Shown here piece after piece: positions 27,925 to 35,818 of a DNA stretch of 64,000 bases. Every line of letters begins with the position of its first letter. Position 1 is the first letter of the stretch. The translations under genes and the position numbers were made by a program. The notes under the pieces were generated by a model, which ran no database searches, was not told the origin of the DNA, and worked only from the letters and a program-made list of their open reading frames with translations. The stretch is from Boseongicola aestuarii (GTDB lineage: Bacteria; Pseudomonadota; Alphaproteobacteria; Rhodobacterales; Rhodobacteraceae), in NCBI RefSeq assembly GCF_900184815.1, contig NZ_FXXQ01000005.1, forward strand, positions 1-64,000, written 5' to 3'.

Positions 27925-28525
27925 TCAGGATTTCCGGTTTTTCGCCTTAGCCTTAGCCGGCGCGGCGTCGAGAATGGACATATCCTGATGATCCAGCGCC
28001 TCTGGCGGCGGCTTATGTGTCTTGCCAGCGCCATGCGCGACATGTCCGACAATCGCCTGGCCCCCAGCTTCGACATTCACGTGCTCAACCGTCACCTTCT
28101 GCTGGCCTTTGCCGCGGTGTTTGTTGAGCGTTGAGAGCTGCTGCGCATAAAGGGTCATCAGCTTATGGGCGTGTTTCAAGGCCATATCACGCCCTTCGAA
28201 TGTCTGATTTGGCAATGCAGCGCGCTTGAGACACTCCAGAGCCGCGTCATTGGTGCCAACCATCTGCATCGCCAGCATACCCTCGGCGCCATCGGCCGGT
28301 TCAGGGCTCTCGTACAGTTCCAACGCCCGGACGACGCGCTCACGTGTTGTCTCTTCACTTGCATCCGCGTGAACCCACAGAAGCTTGGCGATTTCATTGA
28401 TTTTTTTGCTGCAGCAGCGCCGTGTCGCTCACCCCAAACGCCTCTTGGACCTTATCCGCTGGCACGTTTTCATGAGCGGCTTGCCTACCCTTTGGCACGC
28501 AAATTTCGGGGGGCTTTTTTGCCAT
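27925..28525 (-). pseudogene. Phage-type conserved protein gene split by a frameshift
   Basis: A first frame from ATG 28525 (MAKKPPEICVPKGRQAAHEN) ends soon after TALLQQK at a run of seven T (28401-28407). Removing one base there continues smoothly as INEIAKLLWVHADASEE into the frame holding FEGRDMALKHAHKLMTLYAQ and KHRGKGQQKVTVEHVNVEAG, which stops at 27925. The restored product has 199 residues. Similar proteins occur beside HGGA proteins in alphaproteobacterial mobile regions; their role is unknown to me. The two genes form one operon. Confidence 0.7.
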
Positions 28526-28653
28526 ATCTCAACCCCTCGGCAGTTCTGCGTCATGCTGAGCATTGCACATTGGCACAGAAATTATCAGGGCCAAACGGGC
28601 CGAGTTTTTTACTGTGTATAGGGTTGTTCCTAATTTAAAGGTAATTGCCCCCT

Positions 28654-28678
28654 CCCCCTTCAAATGCCCGATAATGCA
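28654..28678. repeat. Left copy of 25-bp direct repeat flanking parDE
   Basis: A 25-base sequence starting CCCCCTTCAAATGCCCGATA and ending ATGCA is repeated exactly at 29339-29363, 685 bases away. The two copies bracket the parDE genes. Read on the other strand, the TGCATTAT core resembles the GCGCATTAT of Xer/pdif sites, but this is only suggestive. Confidence 0.75.
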
Positions 28679-28759
28679 CATTGCAATGTCGATCTTTGCC
28701 AATATTCTTGACAAACTTTGCCAAGTTCCAGCAGACTAGGCAACAAAAGGAGGATGAAA

Positions 28760-29005
28760 ATGGCAACCATGAATGTGTCCCTTCCTGATCCAATGAAGAC
28801 CTGGGTTGAAGCACGTCTCAAGGACGGTCGTTACAGCAATACGAGCGATTATGTGCGCCACCTTATTCGACGCGATCAGGAGCGGGCGCAAGCACTCGAG
28901 GCTTTGCAGCAAGCGATTGACGAAGGCCTGAAGAGCGGTGACGCCGCGCCATTTGACTTCAAGGCATTCAAGGCGGAGATGCGGAAGCGACATGCCCGCA
29001 AATAG
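28760..29005 (+). CDS. parD: ParD-type antitoxin
   Basis: The 81-residue protein starts at ATG 28760, with AGGAGG seven bases upstream. MNVSLPDPMKTWVEARLKDG followed by TSDYVRHLIRRDQER is the ribbon-helix-helix DNA-binding domain of ParD/CC2985-type antitoxins. The C-terminal half (FDFKAFKAEMRKRHA) should wrap the toxin. It is expected to repress its own promoter. The toxin gene overlaps its end by 14 bases. Confidence 0.9.
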   Translation: MATMNVSLPDPMKTWVEARLKDGRYSNTSDYVRHLIRRDQERAQALEALQQAIDEGLKSGDAAPFDFKAFKAEMRKRHARK

Positions 29006-29312
29006 TCTGACTTCCTATTGGCTGACACCTGCAGCGCAAAACGATTTGGAAGACATCTGGCTTTATACGGCTGAGAGGTGGTCGGCGGCGCAGGCTGACC
29101 GATACACCGATATCCTTGAAGATACATTGGAGCGATTGCTGTTTATGCCAGAAATGGCGCGTGAACGTCGTGAGTTCGATCCGCCTGTTCGAATACACCC
29201 GAGCGCTGAACATTTGATCATCTACCGGGCCGTGGACAGTCACCTTGCGATCTTGCGTATCCTCGGCGCAGGTCAAGACTGGCAAGCGATCTTGAGGGCC
29301 GCGGACCAATAA
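28992..29312 (+). CDS. parE: ParE-type toxin
   Basis: The 106-residue protein (ATG 28992) has the RelE/ParE fold pattern: LTPAAQNDLEDIWLYTAERW, then ADRYTDILEDTLERLL, RREFDPPVRIHPSAEHLIIY, and LAILRILGAGQDW. ParE toxins act on DNA gyrase in characterised members. It is coupled to parD and lies within the 25-bp direct repeats, so the module may move or be lost as a unit. Confidence 0.9.
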   Translation: MPANSLTSYWLTPAAQNDLEDIWLYTAERWSAAQADRYTDILEDTLERLLFMPEMARERREFDPPVRIHPSAEHLIIYRAVDSHLAILRILGAGQDWQAILRAADQ

Positions 29313-29338
29313 ACGATAGACCCTACATTCCTATATAC

Positions 29339-29363
29339 CCCCCTTCAAATGCCCGATAATGCA
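29339..29363. repeat. Right copy of 25-bp direct repeat flanking parDE
   Basis: Exact copy of 28654-28678, located 26 bases after the parE stop. Confidence 0.75.
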
Positions 29364-29579
29364 TGCCCTCGGACCTCCACACCTGGCATCACGGCAATCC
29401 CGAGCAAGTTAAAACGCTGTCCGTAAGACTAGCCCGACGACTGTCGCGAACTTCTTAACCTCTTCATCCGCAAATGAATGCACTGTCTTAGTTTTGCGCC
29501 CTTTTCTAGGCCAGAGCAGGTTATGGCGGAGTTTGCATCTACCGATAGTGGGTCCATCCGCGAAGATTATGCGATCAGA

Positions 29580-29816
29580 TTACAGCGACTTCTTCAGCCT
29601 CACGCCTTCTCCGCCCCCGTTTTCGTCTATGAATTCGATACCCAACGACTCGAGAGCGGTGCGGATGCGGGCAACAATATCGTGCGATGCCCCCGGTTTG
29701 CCAGTGCCTTCGGCACGCTTGATTGTCATCGTGGAGACACCAACTTTTTCAGCCATGTCTTTCTGAGACAAGCCTTTTAGCGCCCTCGCTGCTCGTAGTT
29801 GGTCCGATGATGTCAT
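29580..29816 (-). CDS. Small XRE-family regulator
   Basis: The 78-residue protein consists of a helix-turn-helix domain (ARALKGLSQKDMAEKVGVST, MTIKRAE) and the tail IEFIDENGGGEGVRLKKSL, the standard short alphaproteobacterial Cro/CI-like regulator. It is transcribed away from the integrase at 30191. Two well-formed inverted repeats sit directly upstream and are probably its own operator. Confidence 0.88.
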   Translation of the reverse strand: MTSSDQLRAARALKGLSQKDMAEKVGVSTMTIKRAEGTGKPGASHDIVARIRTALESLGIEFIDENGGGEGVRLKKSL

Positions 29817-29828
29817 ATTCGCCCTTGT

Positions 29829-29867
29829 GTTCTAATTGGAACATATATATGTTCTTAATAGAACATA
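29829..29867. promoter_or_regulatory. Two inverted-repeat operators upstream of the XRE gene
   Basis: GTTC-TAATTG-GAAC (29829-29842) and TATGTTCT-TAAT-AGAACATA (29848-29867) share the pattern GTTCT-N-AAT-...-GAACATA. They start 13 and 32 bases upstream of the start codon at 29816, where they would overlap the promoter. Autoregulation by the XRE protein is the simplest reading. Confidence 0.65.
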
Positions 29868-30190
29868 ATCGATTTGGAGAATACGAACAACGCGTTTGCG
29901 CGAACGGCTAAACTATATCTCTTTTTCAATCGGCTTAGATAGTCAAGACGTCATCCGTGCATGCAGCAAAATTTAAGGAAGTAAGGTGAAGTAGCGTCCC
30001 GTTTCACTCAGCTCCCTATCAACAAGTGTATCGCTGCGCTGCTGCTTCACATGATGACCTCAGAAATCCTCGCGCTTAGGAATGTGGAGTACCTTCCAAA
30101 ACCTAGGCTCATTGGCGGAAGTGAACGTTGGGAAGTTGAAGCGCTGAGCAAAAATGCCAACAGCGAAATGGCTAAAACCGGGAGGATGGA

Positions 30191-31174
30191 GTGGTGAAAA
30201 AGTATCTGCACTCCCCGAAGTCAGGCTATTTGTATGTACGAGTGCGTGGCAAATATCTGGGCCGAATAACAGCACCAAAAGGTTCTTCGGAGTTTGATCG
30301 CCAATATTGGGACATCCTCTCCGGACATTCTGATATCCAAGAGCGAACCTTAACATCACTGATTCAAAGCTACCGTAAATCGGATCGCTGGACGTCTCTG
30401 AAAGCCAGGACACGTTCGGATTACGAAAAAGTCCTCGTATACCTCAAAGACGCATCACCTCATGTGGAAGTGACCGACCTTCGTCGCAACGCGATTCTGG
30501 ATATGATGCAATCAAACGCCCATAGGGTCCGCTTTGCCAATTACATCCAGCAAGTCCTGAGCGTACTGTTTGAGCATGCTCTCGATATTGGATGGCTCGA
30601 AGCCAATCCTGCGAAGGGCGTTCGAAAGCTGAGAACCCCAGAGGCAAAAAAGCGCCCACACATTCCTTGGCCTGATGCCGCGGTTGAGCATTTTCGAGAG
30701 GAAGCGCACGCGCTTCCCCGACTGATTCTTGAAATTGGCATCGGAAGCGTTCAGCGTCCCGGGGACTGGGTCCGATTTCGCTGGTCTGACTACGACGGAC
30801 AGTCACTCAAAGTTAGGCAAGGCAAAACAGGAAAGGTGCTACGGCTGCCCTGCACGGAGACACTTAAACATGCATTGGACAGTGCTCCGAAGATAGGCTT
30901 GACGATTTTGACGCGGCGCGATGGCAAGCCAATGTCTTACCGGTATTTAGCACAAATCATGCGCTATGAGCGCCAACGTCTCGGGCTGCTTGAATTTGAC
31001 CTACATGCGCTCCGCTACCGTGGCGTTATGGAACTTGCCTGGGCCAATTGTACGGACGACGAAATAGCGGCATTCAGCGGGCATGCATCAATTGCAATGA
31101 TCCGGAAATACGCAGGAGAAGCCCGTCAAGAAATGCTCGCGCGGTCAGCGGCAAAGAAGCGTGCTCGAACATAA
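30191..31174 (+). CDS. Tyrosine recombinase/integrase (upstream of tRNA-Cys)
   Basis: The 327-residue protein starts at GTG 30191 (GGAGG ten to six bases before). An N-terminal arm-type domain (GYLYVRVRGKYLGRI) and a core-binding domain (TRSDYEKVLVYLKD) precede a catalytic domain. R189 (VQRPGDW), K212 (QGKTG), H272/R275 (HALR), H298 (SGHAS) and Y307 (RKYAG) are all in place. It ends 76 bases before tRNA-Cys. A fragment of a close relative survives at 8213-8297. It may belong to an older element left of the tRNA. Confidence 0.9.
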   Translation: MVKKYLHSPKSGYLYVRVRGKYLGRITAPKGSSEFDRQYWDILSGHSDIQERTLTSLIQSYRKSDRWTSLKARTRSDYEKVLVYLKDASPHVEVTDLRRNAILDMMQSNAHRVRFANYIQQVLSVLFEHALDIGWLEANPAKGVRKLRTPEAKKRPHIPWPDAAVEHFREEAHALPRLILEIGIGSVQRPGDWVRFRWSDYDGQSLKVRQGKTGKVLRLPCTETLKHALDSAPKIGLTILTRRDGKPMSYRYLAQIMRYERQRLGLLEFDLHALRYRGVMELAWANCTDDEIAAFSGHASIAMIRKYAGEARQEMLARSAAKKRART

Positions 31175-31250
31175 ACAGAACGAGTGCTGATAACATGATT
31201 GATAACAGCTTGACGCGAAGGCTCGAGAATCCTAAGCAGCACTGGCTTCC

Positions 31251-31324
31251 GGCGAGTTGGCGGAGTGGTTACGCAGCGGATTGCAAATCCGTGTACACCG
31301 GTTCGATTCCGGTACTCGCCTCCA
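31251..31324 (+). tRNA. tRNA-Cys (GCA)
   Basis: 74 nt: the acceptor stem GGCGAGT pairs with ACTCGCC. The anticodon loop TTGCAAA carries GCA at 31283-31285, the T arm is CCGGTTCGATTCCGG, the discriminator is U, and CCA is encoded. The 3' end is the integration target of the element that follows. Confidence 0.95.
31308..31324. repeat. attL: 3' end of tRNA-Cys
   Basis: TCCGGTACTCGCCTCCA, the last 17 bases of the tRNA gene, recurs exactly at 40733-40749. Confidence 0.88.
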
Positions 31325-31365
31325 AACACACTTTTGCCCTAATCTTCCTTATATGTAAGGCTATC

Positions 31366-31398
31366 GGACATTACGATAGACATTACGTAGGACATTAC
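31366..31398. repeat. Three GGACATTAC-type sites before the integrase gene
   Basis: GGACATTAC (31366-31374), AGACATTAC (31378-31386) and GGACATTAC (31390-31398) are spaced exactly 12 bases, ending just before the integrase ATG at 31403. The same motif recurs near the right end. They look like arm-type integrase (or excisionase) binding sites that could also repress the integrase. Confidence 0.7.
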
Positions 31399-31402
31399 AG
31401 GC

Positions 31403-32653
31403 ATGAACCCCCCAGCATCTTTGGTCATGGTTAAAGGCAAATGGAACGTACAGATTACCGTTCCCAAAGAGCACCGTGCGGCAGTGAAAAATCAAAAACA
31501 GCTCAGGGTTTCGACCGGAACCACAGACAAAAAGATCGCTGAACGACTTAAGCATGAGAAGGCTCAAGAGCTTTACAACAAACTTCCAGACCCAATCGCC
31601 GAATTGGAGGAACGTGTGGAGGAATTGAATAAACCAGTATGGGCACCAGAGGATGAGGAGGAAGCCTATGAATGGGAACGGCAGGACGAAAAGATGGACG
31701 GGCGGCGCAAAGAAGTTGAGTGCCTTGAACAGGAGATTGCCGAACTAAGAGCTGAAAGGAACTCCTATGTCCTAACCGTCCGAGAACTTGCCGACAGATG
31801 GCTGGAAAGCGACCCCTACCCCTCGCGTAAGACTCGTAAGGAAGCCGAAACCGCAATTGAAGAATTCATACGGGACAACGGAAACCTGACTGTAGGCAAA
31901 CTATCTGCGCAGACAGGCTATGACTGGGCTGAGGAACTTGGCAAAGACAAGGGCAACAAGACGCTCAGAAAGAAGATCGGATACGTCTCGGGTGCGCTCT
32001 CTTGGGGTGAAAGGAAAGGGCTGGTTCAGTCCAATCCGTTCTTTGGGCTAAAGCTCTCACTCTACGGCAAGAAGACACAAAGCTACCTACCGCTGACCTC
32101 GAAGGAACTAAGAGAATTGTTCGCTCAGGACATGCCAGACAACCGCCGTCTTCTTTTAGAAATTCTTGCGACCACTGGGATGAGATTGGACGAAGCGGCA
32201 CTCCTGAACTGGGAAGACGTCAAAGAGGAAGATGGTGTTGTTTACTTCGACCTGACTGACCACGATAAGCCCATCAAGACGATTGGCAGCCGCAGAAAAG
32301 TTCCAGTTCCGGAAACTCTCAAAGCCAAGCTTCCCACCGGCAAGACCGGCCAGATGTTTCCGGAGCACAAACGGAATTCGGACGGCAAGGCCCAAGGACC
32401 GGCTAGCAGAGCGCTGATGCCTTATATTCGTAGCGTCACGAAAGACCGCAGAAAGACACTTCACAGTCTGAGAGGTACATTGAAAGACAAACTTAGGGAT
32501 GCCGATGTTTCGAAAGAGACCAATGACTTCATAACGGGACACGGTACAGGAGATGTGTCGGGCAAATATGGCGTTGGACCTAGTTTAAAGGTTCGGAAGG
32601 CGGCATTGGATAAGCCAAACTGGGATGGTGTAGTTAATGTGGCAGTGAAATAG
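31403..32653 (+). CDS. Integrase of the tRNA-Cys element (tyrosine recombinase)
   Basis: The 416-residue protein has an N-terminal domain (LVMVKGKWNVQITVPKEHR, LRVSTGTTDKKIAERL) like the DUF6538-type arm-binding region of phage integrases. A very acidic, probably coiled-coil stretch (about residues 66-118) follows, then a core-binding domain (YVLTVRELADRWLE). The catalytic domain has GMRLDEAALLNWED (first Arg), H354/R357 (HSLR), H380 (GHGTGD) and Y389 (GKYGVG). It should recombine the tRNA-Cys end. The long coiled-coil insertion is unusual for the family as I know it. Confidence 0.92.
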   Translation: MNPPASLVMVKGKWNVQITVPKEHRAAVKNQKQLRVSTGTTDKKIAERLKHEKAQELYNKLPDPIAELEERVEELNKPVWAPEDEEEAYEWERQDEKMDGRRKEVECLEQEIAELRAERNSYVLTVRELADRWLESDPYPSRKTRKEAETAIEEFIRDNGNLTVGKLSAQTGYDWAEELGKDKGNKTLRKKIGYVSGALSWGERKGLVQSNPFFGLKLSLYGKKTQSYLPLTSKELRELFAQDMPDNRRLLLEILATTGMRLDEAALLNWEDVKEEDGVVYFDLTDHDKPIKTIGSRRKVPVPETLKAKLPTGKTGQMFPEHKRNSDGKAQGPASRALMPYIRSVTKDRRKTLHSLRGTLKDKLRDADVSKETNDFITGHGTGDVSGKYGVGPSLKVRKAALDKPNWDGVVNVAVK

Positions 32654-33096
32654 AAGAACACTGGAGACGGCTGTCTAACACCGTGAGAATATTTAATACA
32701 ATTAATCAATAAGTTAGTTGATAAACTCATCTAAGAGAGCTTCTGACTAAGTTCGTGGCAAGCAGCCAGGTTCTCGACTTGCTCACTCAATGCTTTCTAG
32801 CCGGACAGTAGACGCCTTGTTGGGCGGGAAGCGGACATTCGCTGCGCTCCGACTCAATGTCCACTTTGCGGACGAACCAGCCTGATGCATAGGCAGCGAA
32901 ATTATCGACGACACAAACCGGCCTTTCGCCGCGAGGCTGTCAGATTTCTCAATCGCGGGAATAATCTACAGCTTGAAGTCAGTTGGCGACGCTAGAATTC
33001 ACTTAGAAATTTATTGCCAGAAATAGTTGACGCTGCGTAAGCTTGCGGCGAGCGCTTGCCCGCTCGAATAGCTAAATAACTACAGGGGGGAATGCG
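32654..33096. other. Intergenic with a short repeat relic
   Basis: About 440 bases without a gene. Positions 32829-32866 (AGCGGACATTCGCTGCGCTC, then CAATGTCC) resemble the dispersed 50-base repeats at 34691 and 37664. The promoter of the rhodanese gene should lie near the right end. Confidence 0.35.
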
Positions 33097-33678
33097 ATGC
33101 GTAAGCTATCTGCTGTTTCCGTGCTTTTAGTGATTGCAGCTCTTTCAGCTCAAATTGCATATGCGGAGGATTTGCCAAAGAGCAAGCAAACGAAGCTTGG
33201 TCTTTACGTAACCGCCGAGGAGGCAGCCAAAATGAAAGAGAGCAAAAACGCTCTTTTTATAGACATTCGCAGCCGCGCTGAGGTCGCATTTTTGGGACTT
33301 CCAACAGCGGTAGATATCCACATGCCGTATATGGTGATGCCGATGATGGCCTCATTCAACATGGATAAAGGGGCATATGACCTGGAGATAAATCCCGACT
33401 TTCTCTCAGTTTTTAAGGCGTATGCAGCTGAAAATGGAGTGTCGTTGGATTCGCCAATCATTCTTATGTGCCGGTCAGGCTCCCGCAGCGCAAGAGCAGC
33501 CGACCTACTTGCGGATATTGGGTATACTCAGGTGTATTCGCTTGTCGACGGTTATGAGGGCGACAAGGTGAAGGATGGCCCTCACAAAGGCCTCCGCATG
33601 GTGAACGGCTGGAGAAACGCCGGGTTGCAGTGGTCATACAAAGAGGCGCCTGATCAAGTCTATCCTGACGACCGTTAA
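33097..33678 (+). CDS. Exported rhodanese-domain protein
   Basis: The 193-residue protein has a signal peptide (LSAVSVLLVIAALSAQIAYA-ED) and a single rhodanese domain: ALFIDIRSRAEVAFLGLP, then the active-site loop MCRSGSRSARAADLL (the catalytic Cys), and VYSLVDGYEGDK. The loop CRSGSRS is a six-residue sulfurtransferase type. A periplasmic sulfur-transfer or redox role is likely. It is preceded by GGGGGG and seems to be cargo of the tRNA-Cys element with no obvious partner. Confidence 0.85.
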   Translation: MRKLSAVSVLLVIAALSAQIAYAEDLPKSKQTKLGLYVTAEEAAKMKESKNALFIDIRSRAEVAFLGLPTAVDIHMPYMVMPMMASFNMDKGAYDLEINPDFLSVFKAYAAENGVSLDSPIILMCRSGSRSARAADLLADIGYTQVYSLVDGYEGDKVKDGPHKGLRMVNGWRNAGLQWSYKEAPDQVYPDDR

Positions 33679-33963
33679 TGCGGATCGATTGCAGGGCTAA
33701 CAAGAGCATCGGTATCGGCCGAGGACATTTTGAGGCGAAACTCGATCTTCTTTCCGCTTTGGGCTCTATGCAGTCGTTCCTTTGCCGTTGGTCTAACAAC
33801 CGCTTCGAAAAGCCAAATGTCCAATTATCAATCCAAGCCGCTGACTTGGGTGAACCTTCTGCATTTCGGGAAAGGCGGCTTTCGGGACGCGGTTCAATCT
33901 TGACCTGCGGCATCGTAGCAAGGCCTCTTCGGGTCCGAAGCGGACAATGTCAACCGAGTACTT

Positions 33964-34395
33964 TCAAGGGTGCGGGATCATAGTCGAAACGATTGAATCA
34001 ATCTGGACCAGCTGCTCTTCGGACAGCTGGTGAAGTTTCCGCTGCAGGTTAGCACAAGGAGCGTCCATTTCTTGTATGACGGAGTGCAGTGCCCTTACCA
34101 GCAGTTTTCGCGTAGACGGCTCGAGGCGGTCAATTAGCTTCTGGAAATCAGTTTCTTCCGCGAGCGGACCACCGTAGACGATGTCCGTAACCGAGCATCG
34201 AAGCACCCTGCAGATTGCCGCCAGTTCATCAGCATAAAGCCGCGCACGTCCAAGCTCAATCTGGTTCACCCTTTGCGAGCTGCGGTGTCCAAGCGCCTCA
34301 CTAAGATTGATCTGCGTGAGACCCGCTTCATTTCGGTACTGACGTAACCGGCTTCCGATCGCCGCTCTCGCCCGATAGATGTCTTCCTCTTCCAT
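33964..34395 (-). CDS. XRE-family regulator with C-terminal extension
   Basis: The 143-residue protein contains a canonical helix-turn-helix (LRQYRNEAGLTQINLSEALG, HRSSQRVNQIELGRARLYAD, LAAICRVLRCSVTDIVYG) followed by about 65 residues of helical sequence that may dimerise. It is a candidate master repressor of the element. A run TATATATATG lies just upstream of its start. It is transcribed on the strand opposite to the integrase. Confidence 0.85.
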   Translation of the reverse strand: MEEEDIYRARAAIGSRLRQYRNEAGLTQINLSEALGHRSSQRVNQIELGRARLYADELAAICRVLRCSVTDIVYGGPLAEETDFQKLIDRLEPSTRKLLVRALHSVIQEMDAPCANLQRKLHQLSEEQLVQIDSIVSTMIPHP

Positions 34396-34767
34396 ATATA
34401 TATGATTGCTTGAATTTATTGGCTAGGCAAGCCTTGAGATGCAGACGACCCCTTAAGCACGCGTCGAGACTTTTTTGACAGAGTGCTCTTGTGCTTTCTT
34501 GATGTCCCAGCGACCGGCATCAGCGAAGCAGGCAGAGTCCGCTTTTTCAGCAACTCGGTCATAGACCCTCTAGGCTTCACTGCAGCAACAATGAATGGAG
34601 GCTTTTGTAGCCGCCTTGCGGCACGCTCCTTGGATTGATCAGGGCGACCTTTTTTGCTGCATAGGCGAAATACACGATTTCGTTCCGACCGCTTTGGGCT
34701 CAAACCCGGCATTCGCCGCGCAGACTTCGAATGTCCGCTTAAGGCCGAGGCAGGCCGTCATCAGTGA
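34396..34767. other. Intergenic, repeat-bearing
   Basis: About 370 bases with one Lys/Ser/Arg-rich minus frame (34416-34712) that I do not support as a gene. It contains one copy of a dispersed repeat (34691-34740). Confidence 0.35.
34691..34740. repeat. Dispersed ~50-bp repeat, copy A
   Basis: Pattern GGGCTC (34696) - CATTCGCCGCGC - GAATGTCCGCT. It aligns with copy B at 37664-37712 (GGGCTC - CATTCGCTGCGC - GAACGTCCGCT), with weaker pieces at 33757 and 32829. All lie in intergenic DNA of the tRNA-Cys element. Confidence 0.5.
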
Positions 34768-35322
34768 TCAAGAAGCGTTAAGTATTCGGTAAACACTTGC
34801 CCTACCAATCCCCAGTTGTCTGGCAATTTCAGTTGCTCCAGCCCCCGCCTCCTTAAGTTTAAAAACTTCTTCAGCTTTGGCTTTTGCGGTTGGCTTCCTT
34901 CCTTTGTACTTTCCGGCAGCTTTGGCCCGAGCAATACCTTCTCGCTGCCTTTCGAGCATGATCTCTCGTTCAAATTGAGCAATGCTTCCAAGTAGGTTCA
35001 ACATCAGCCGACCATTGGGTGTGCCAGTGTCAACGGACATATCGAGTATGCGTAAGGTTGCTCCTTTATCTTCCAGCTCCTGTATTGTGGACAACAGGTG
35101 GGCAACAGAACGCGCCAGTCGGTCCAGCTTTGTAACTACTAGAGTGTCCCCTTCCCGAAGGTAGTCCAATGCTTCTGTGAGCTTCTCACGTGCTTTCAGG
35201 TCTACGGATGACACCTGTTCTATGAAGACCTTCTCGCAGCCAGCCTTCCCCAACGCTTGTTGTTGGGCTTCCAGTCCTGCCTTCTGATCCAGTGTGGAGG
35301 TGCGTGCATAACCTATGATCAT
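34768..35322 (-). CDS. Serine recombinase of the resolvase/invertase family
   Basis: The 184-residue protein starts at ATG 35322 after AGAGGAATT. Its N-terminal catalytic domain reads IIGYARTSTLDQ with the nucleophile S9, then VTKLDRLARSVAHLL and NGRLMLNLLGSIAQFEREIM. A C-terminal helix-turn-helix (GATEIARQLGIGRASVYRIL) binds DNA. Length and layout match Tn3-type resolvases and Hin/Gin invertases. No transposase or invertible segment was found, so its substrate may be repeated motifs in the DNA just upstream. Confidence 0.92.
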   Translation of the reverse strand: MIIGYARTSTLDQKAGLEAQQQALGKAGCEKVFIEQVSSVDLKAREKLTEALDYLREGDTLVVTKLDRLARSVAHLLSTIQELEDKGATLRILDMSVDTGTPNGRLMLNLLGSIAQFEREIMLERQREGIARAKAAGKYKGRKPTAKAKAEEVFKLKEAGAGATEIARQLGIGRASVYRILNAS

Positions 35323-35339
35323 CTGGAATTCCTCTGAGT

Positions 35340-35476
35340 GTCTCAATGAAGTCTCAGACAATCCTAGATGCTTGTCTCAAAAAGATAAGATGGACTTTGT
35401 GAAACACATTGATTCCACTTTTGAGACGTATCGATAGACCTTGCTCTAATGAGACGGGAATGGTGATGAAACTTGA
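35340..35476. promoter_or_regulatory. Cluster of GTCTCA/TGAGAC motifs upstream of the resolvase, possible res site
   Basis: GTCTCA occurs at 35340, 35351 and 35374; its complement TGAGAC at 35422 and 35450, with a near copy TGAGAG at about 35474. Such clustering directly before a resolvase gene is what a res/operator region looks like, though the motif itself is not the classical Tn3 one. Confidence 0.45.
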
Positions 35477-35477
35477 G

Positions 35478-35818
35478 AGACAATCTATCCTACGGTGGAA
35501 AGACCTGCCACCAGGAGAATGATTATCGATCTTAGGGTACCCCACCCGGGGGGACAGGGGGGGTGCTTCTTTTACTTGAATGACACCTCGAAAATTTCTG
35601 CGACAAATTCCGAGAGCTACGAGGTAGATCATAACCTCAATCAGGAAGGCCAAGACGCTTCTTGAGGTGGCACTTCAGATGGTGTTCCGAGACACGCGAC
35701 CGATCAAAAGCAGCCATTCGTCGAGCGTTCAGTCAAGGACTGCTATGCGGACAAATTTGCCGTTCGCTTAGCGTTCGATTTCCATTTATCGGTTTTTCCT
35801 ACCCAGACATTAAACCGC
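35478..35818. other. Intergenic, no gene seen
   Basis: About 340 bases. They include C/G-run-rich sequence around 35538-35570 and no frame with recognisable product. Confidence 0.3.

Noticed and set aside
34416-34712. Basic, Ser/Lys-rich minus frame of 98 codons
   Set aside because: It overlaps the dispersed repeat copy A and lacks a credible start; coding potential is doubtful.
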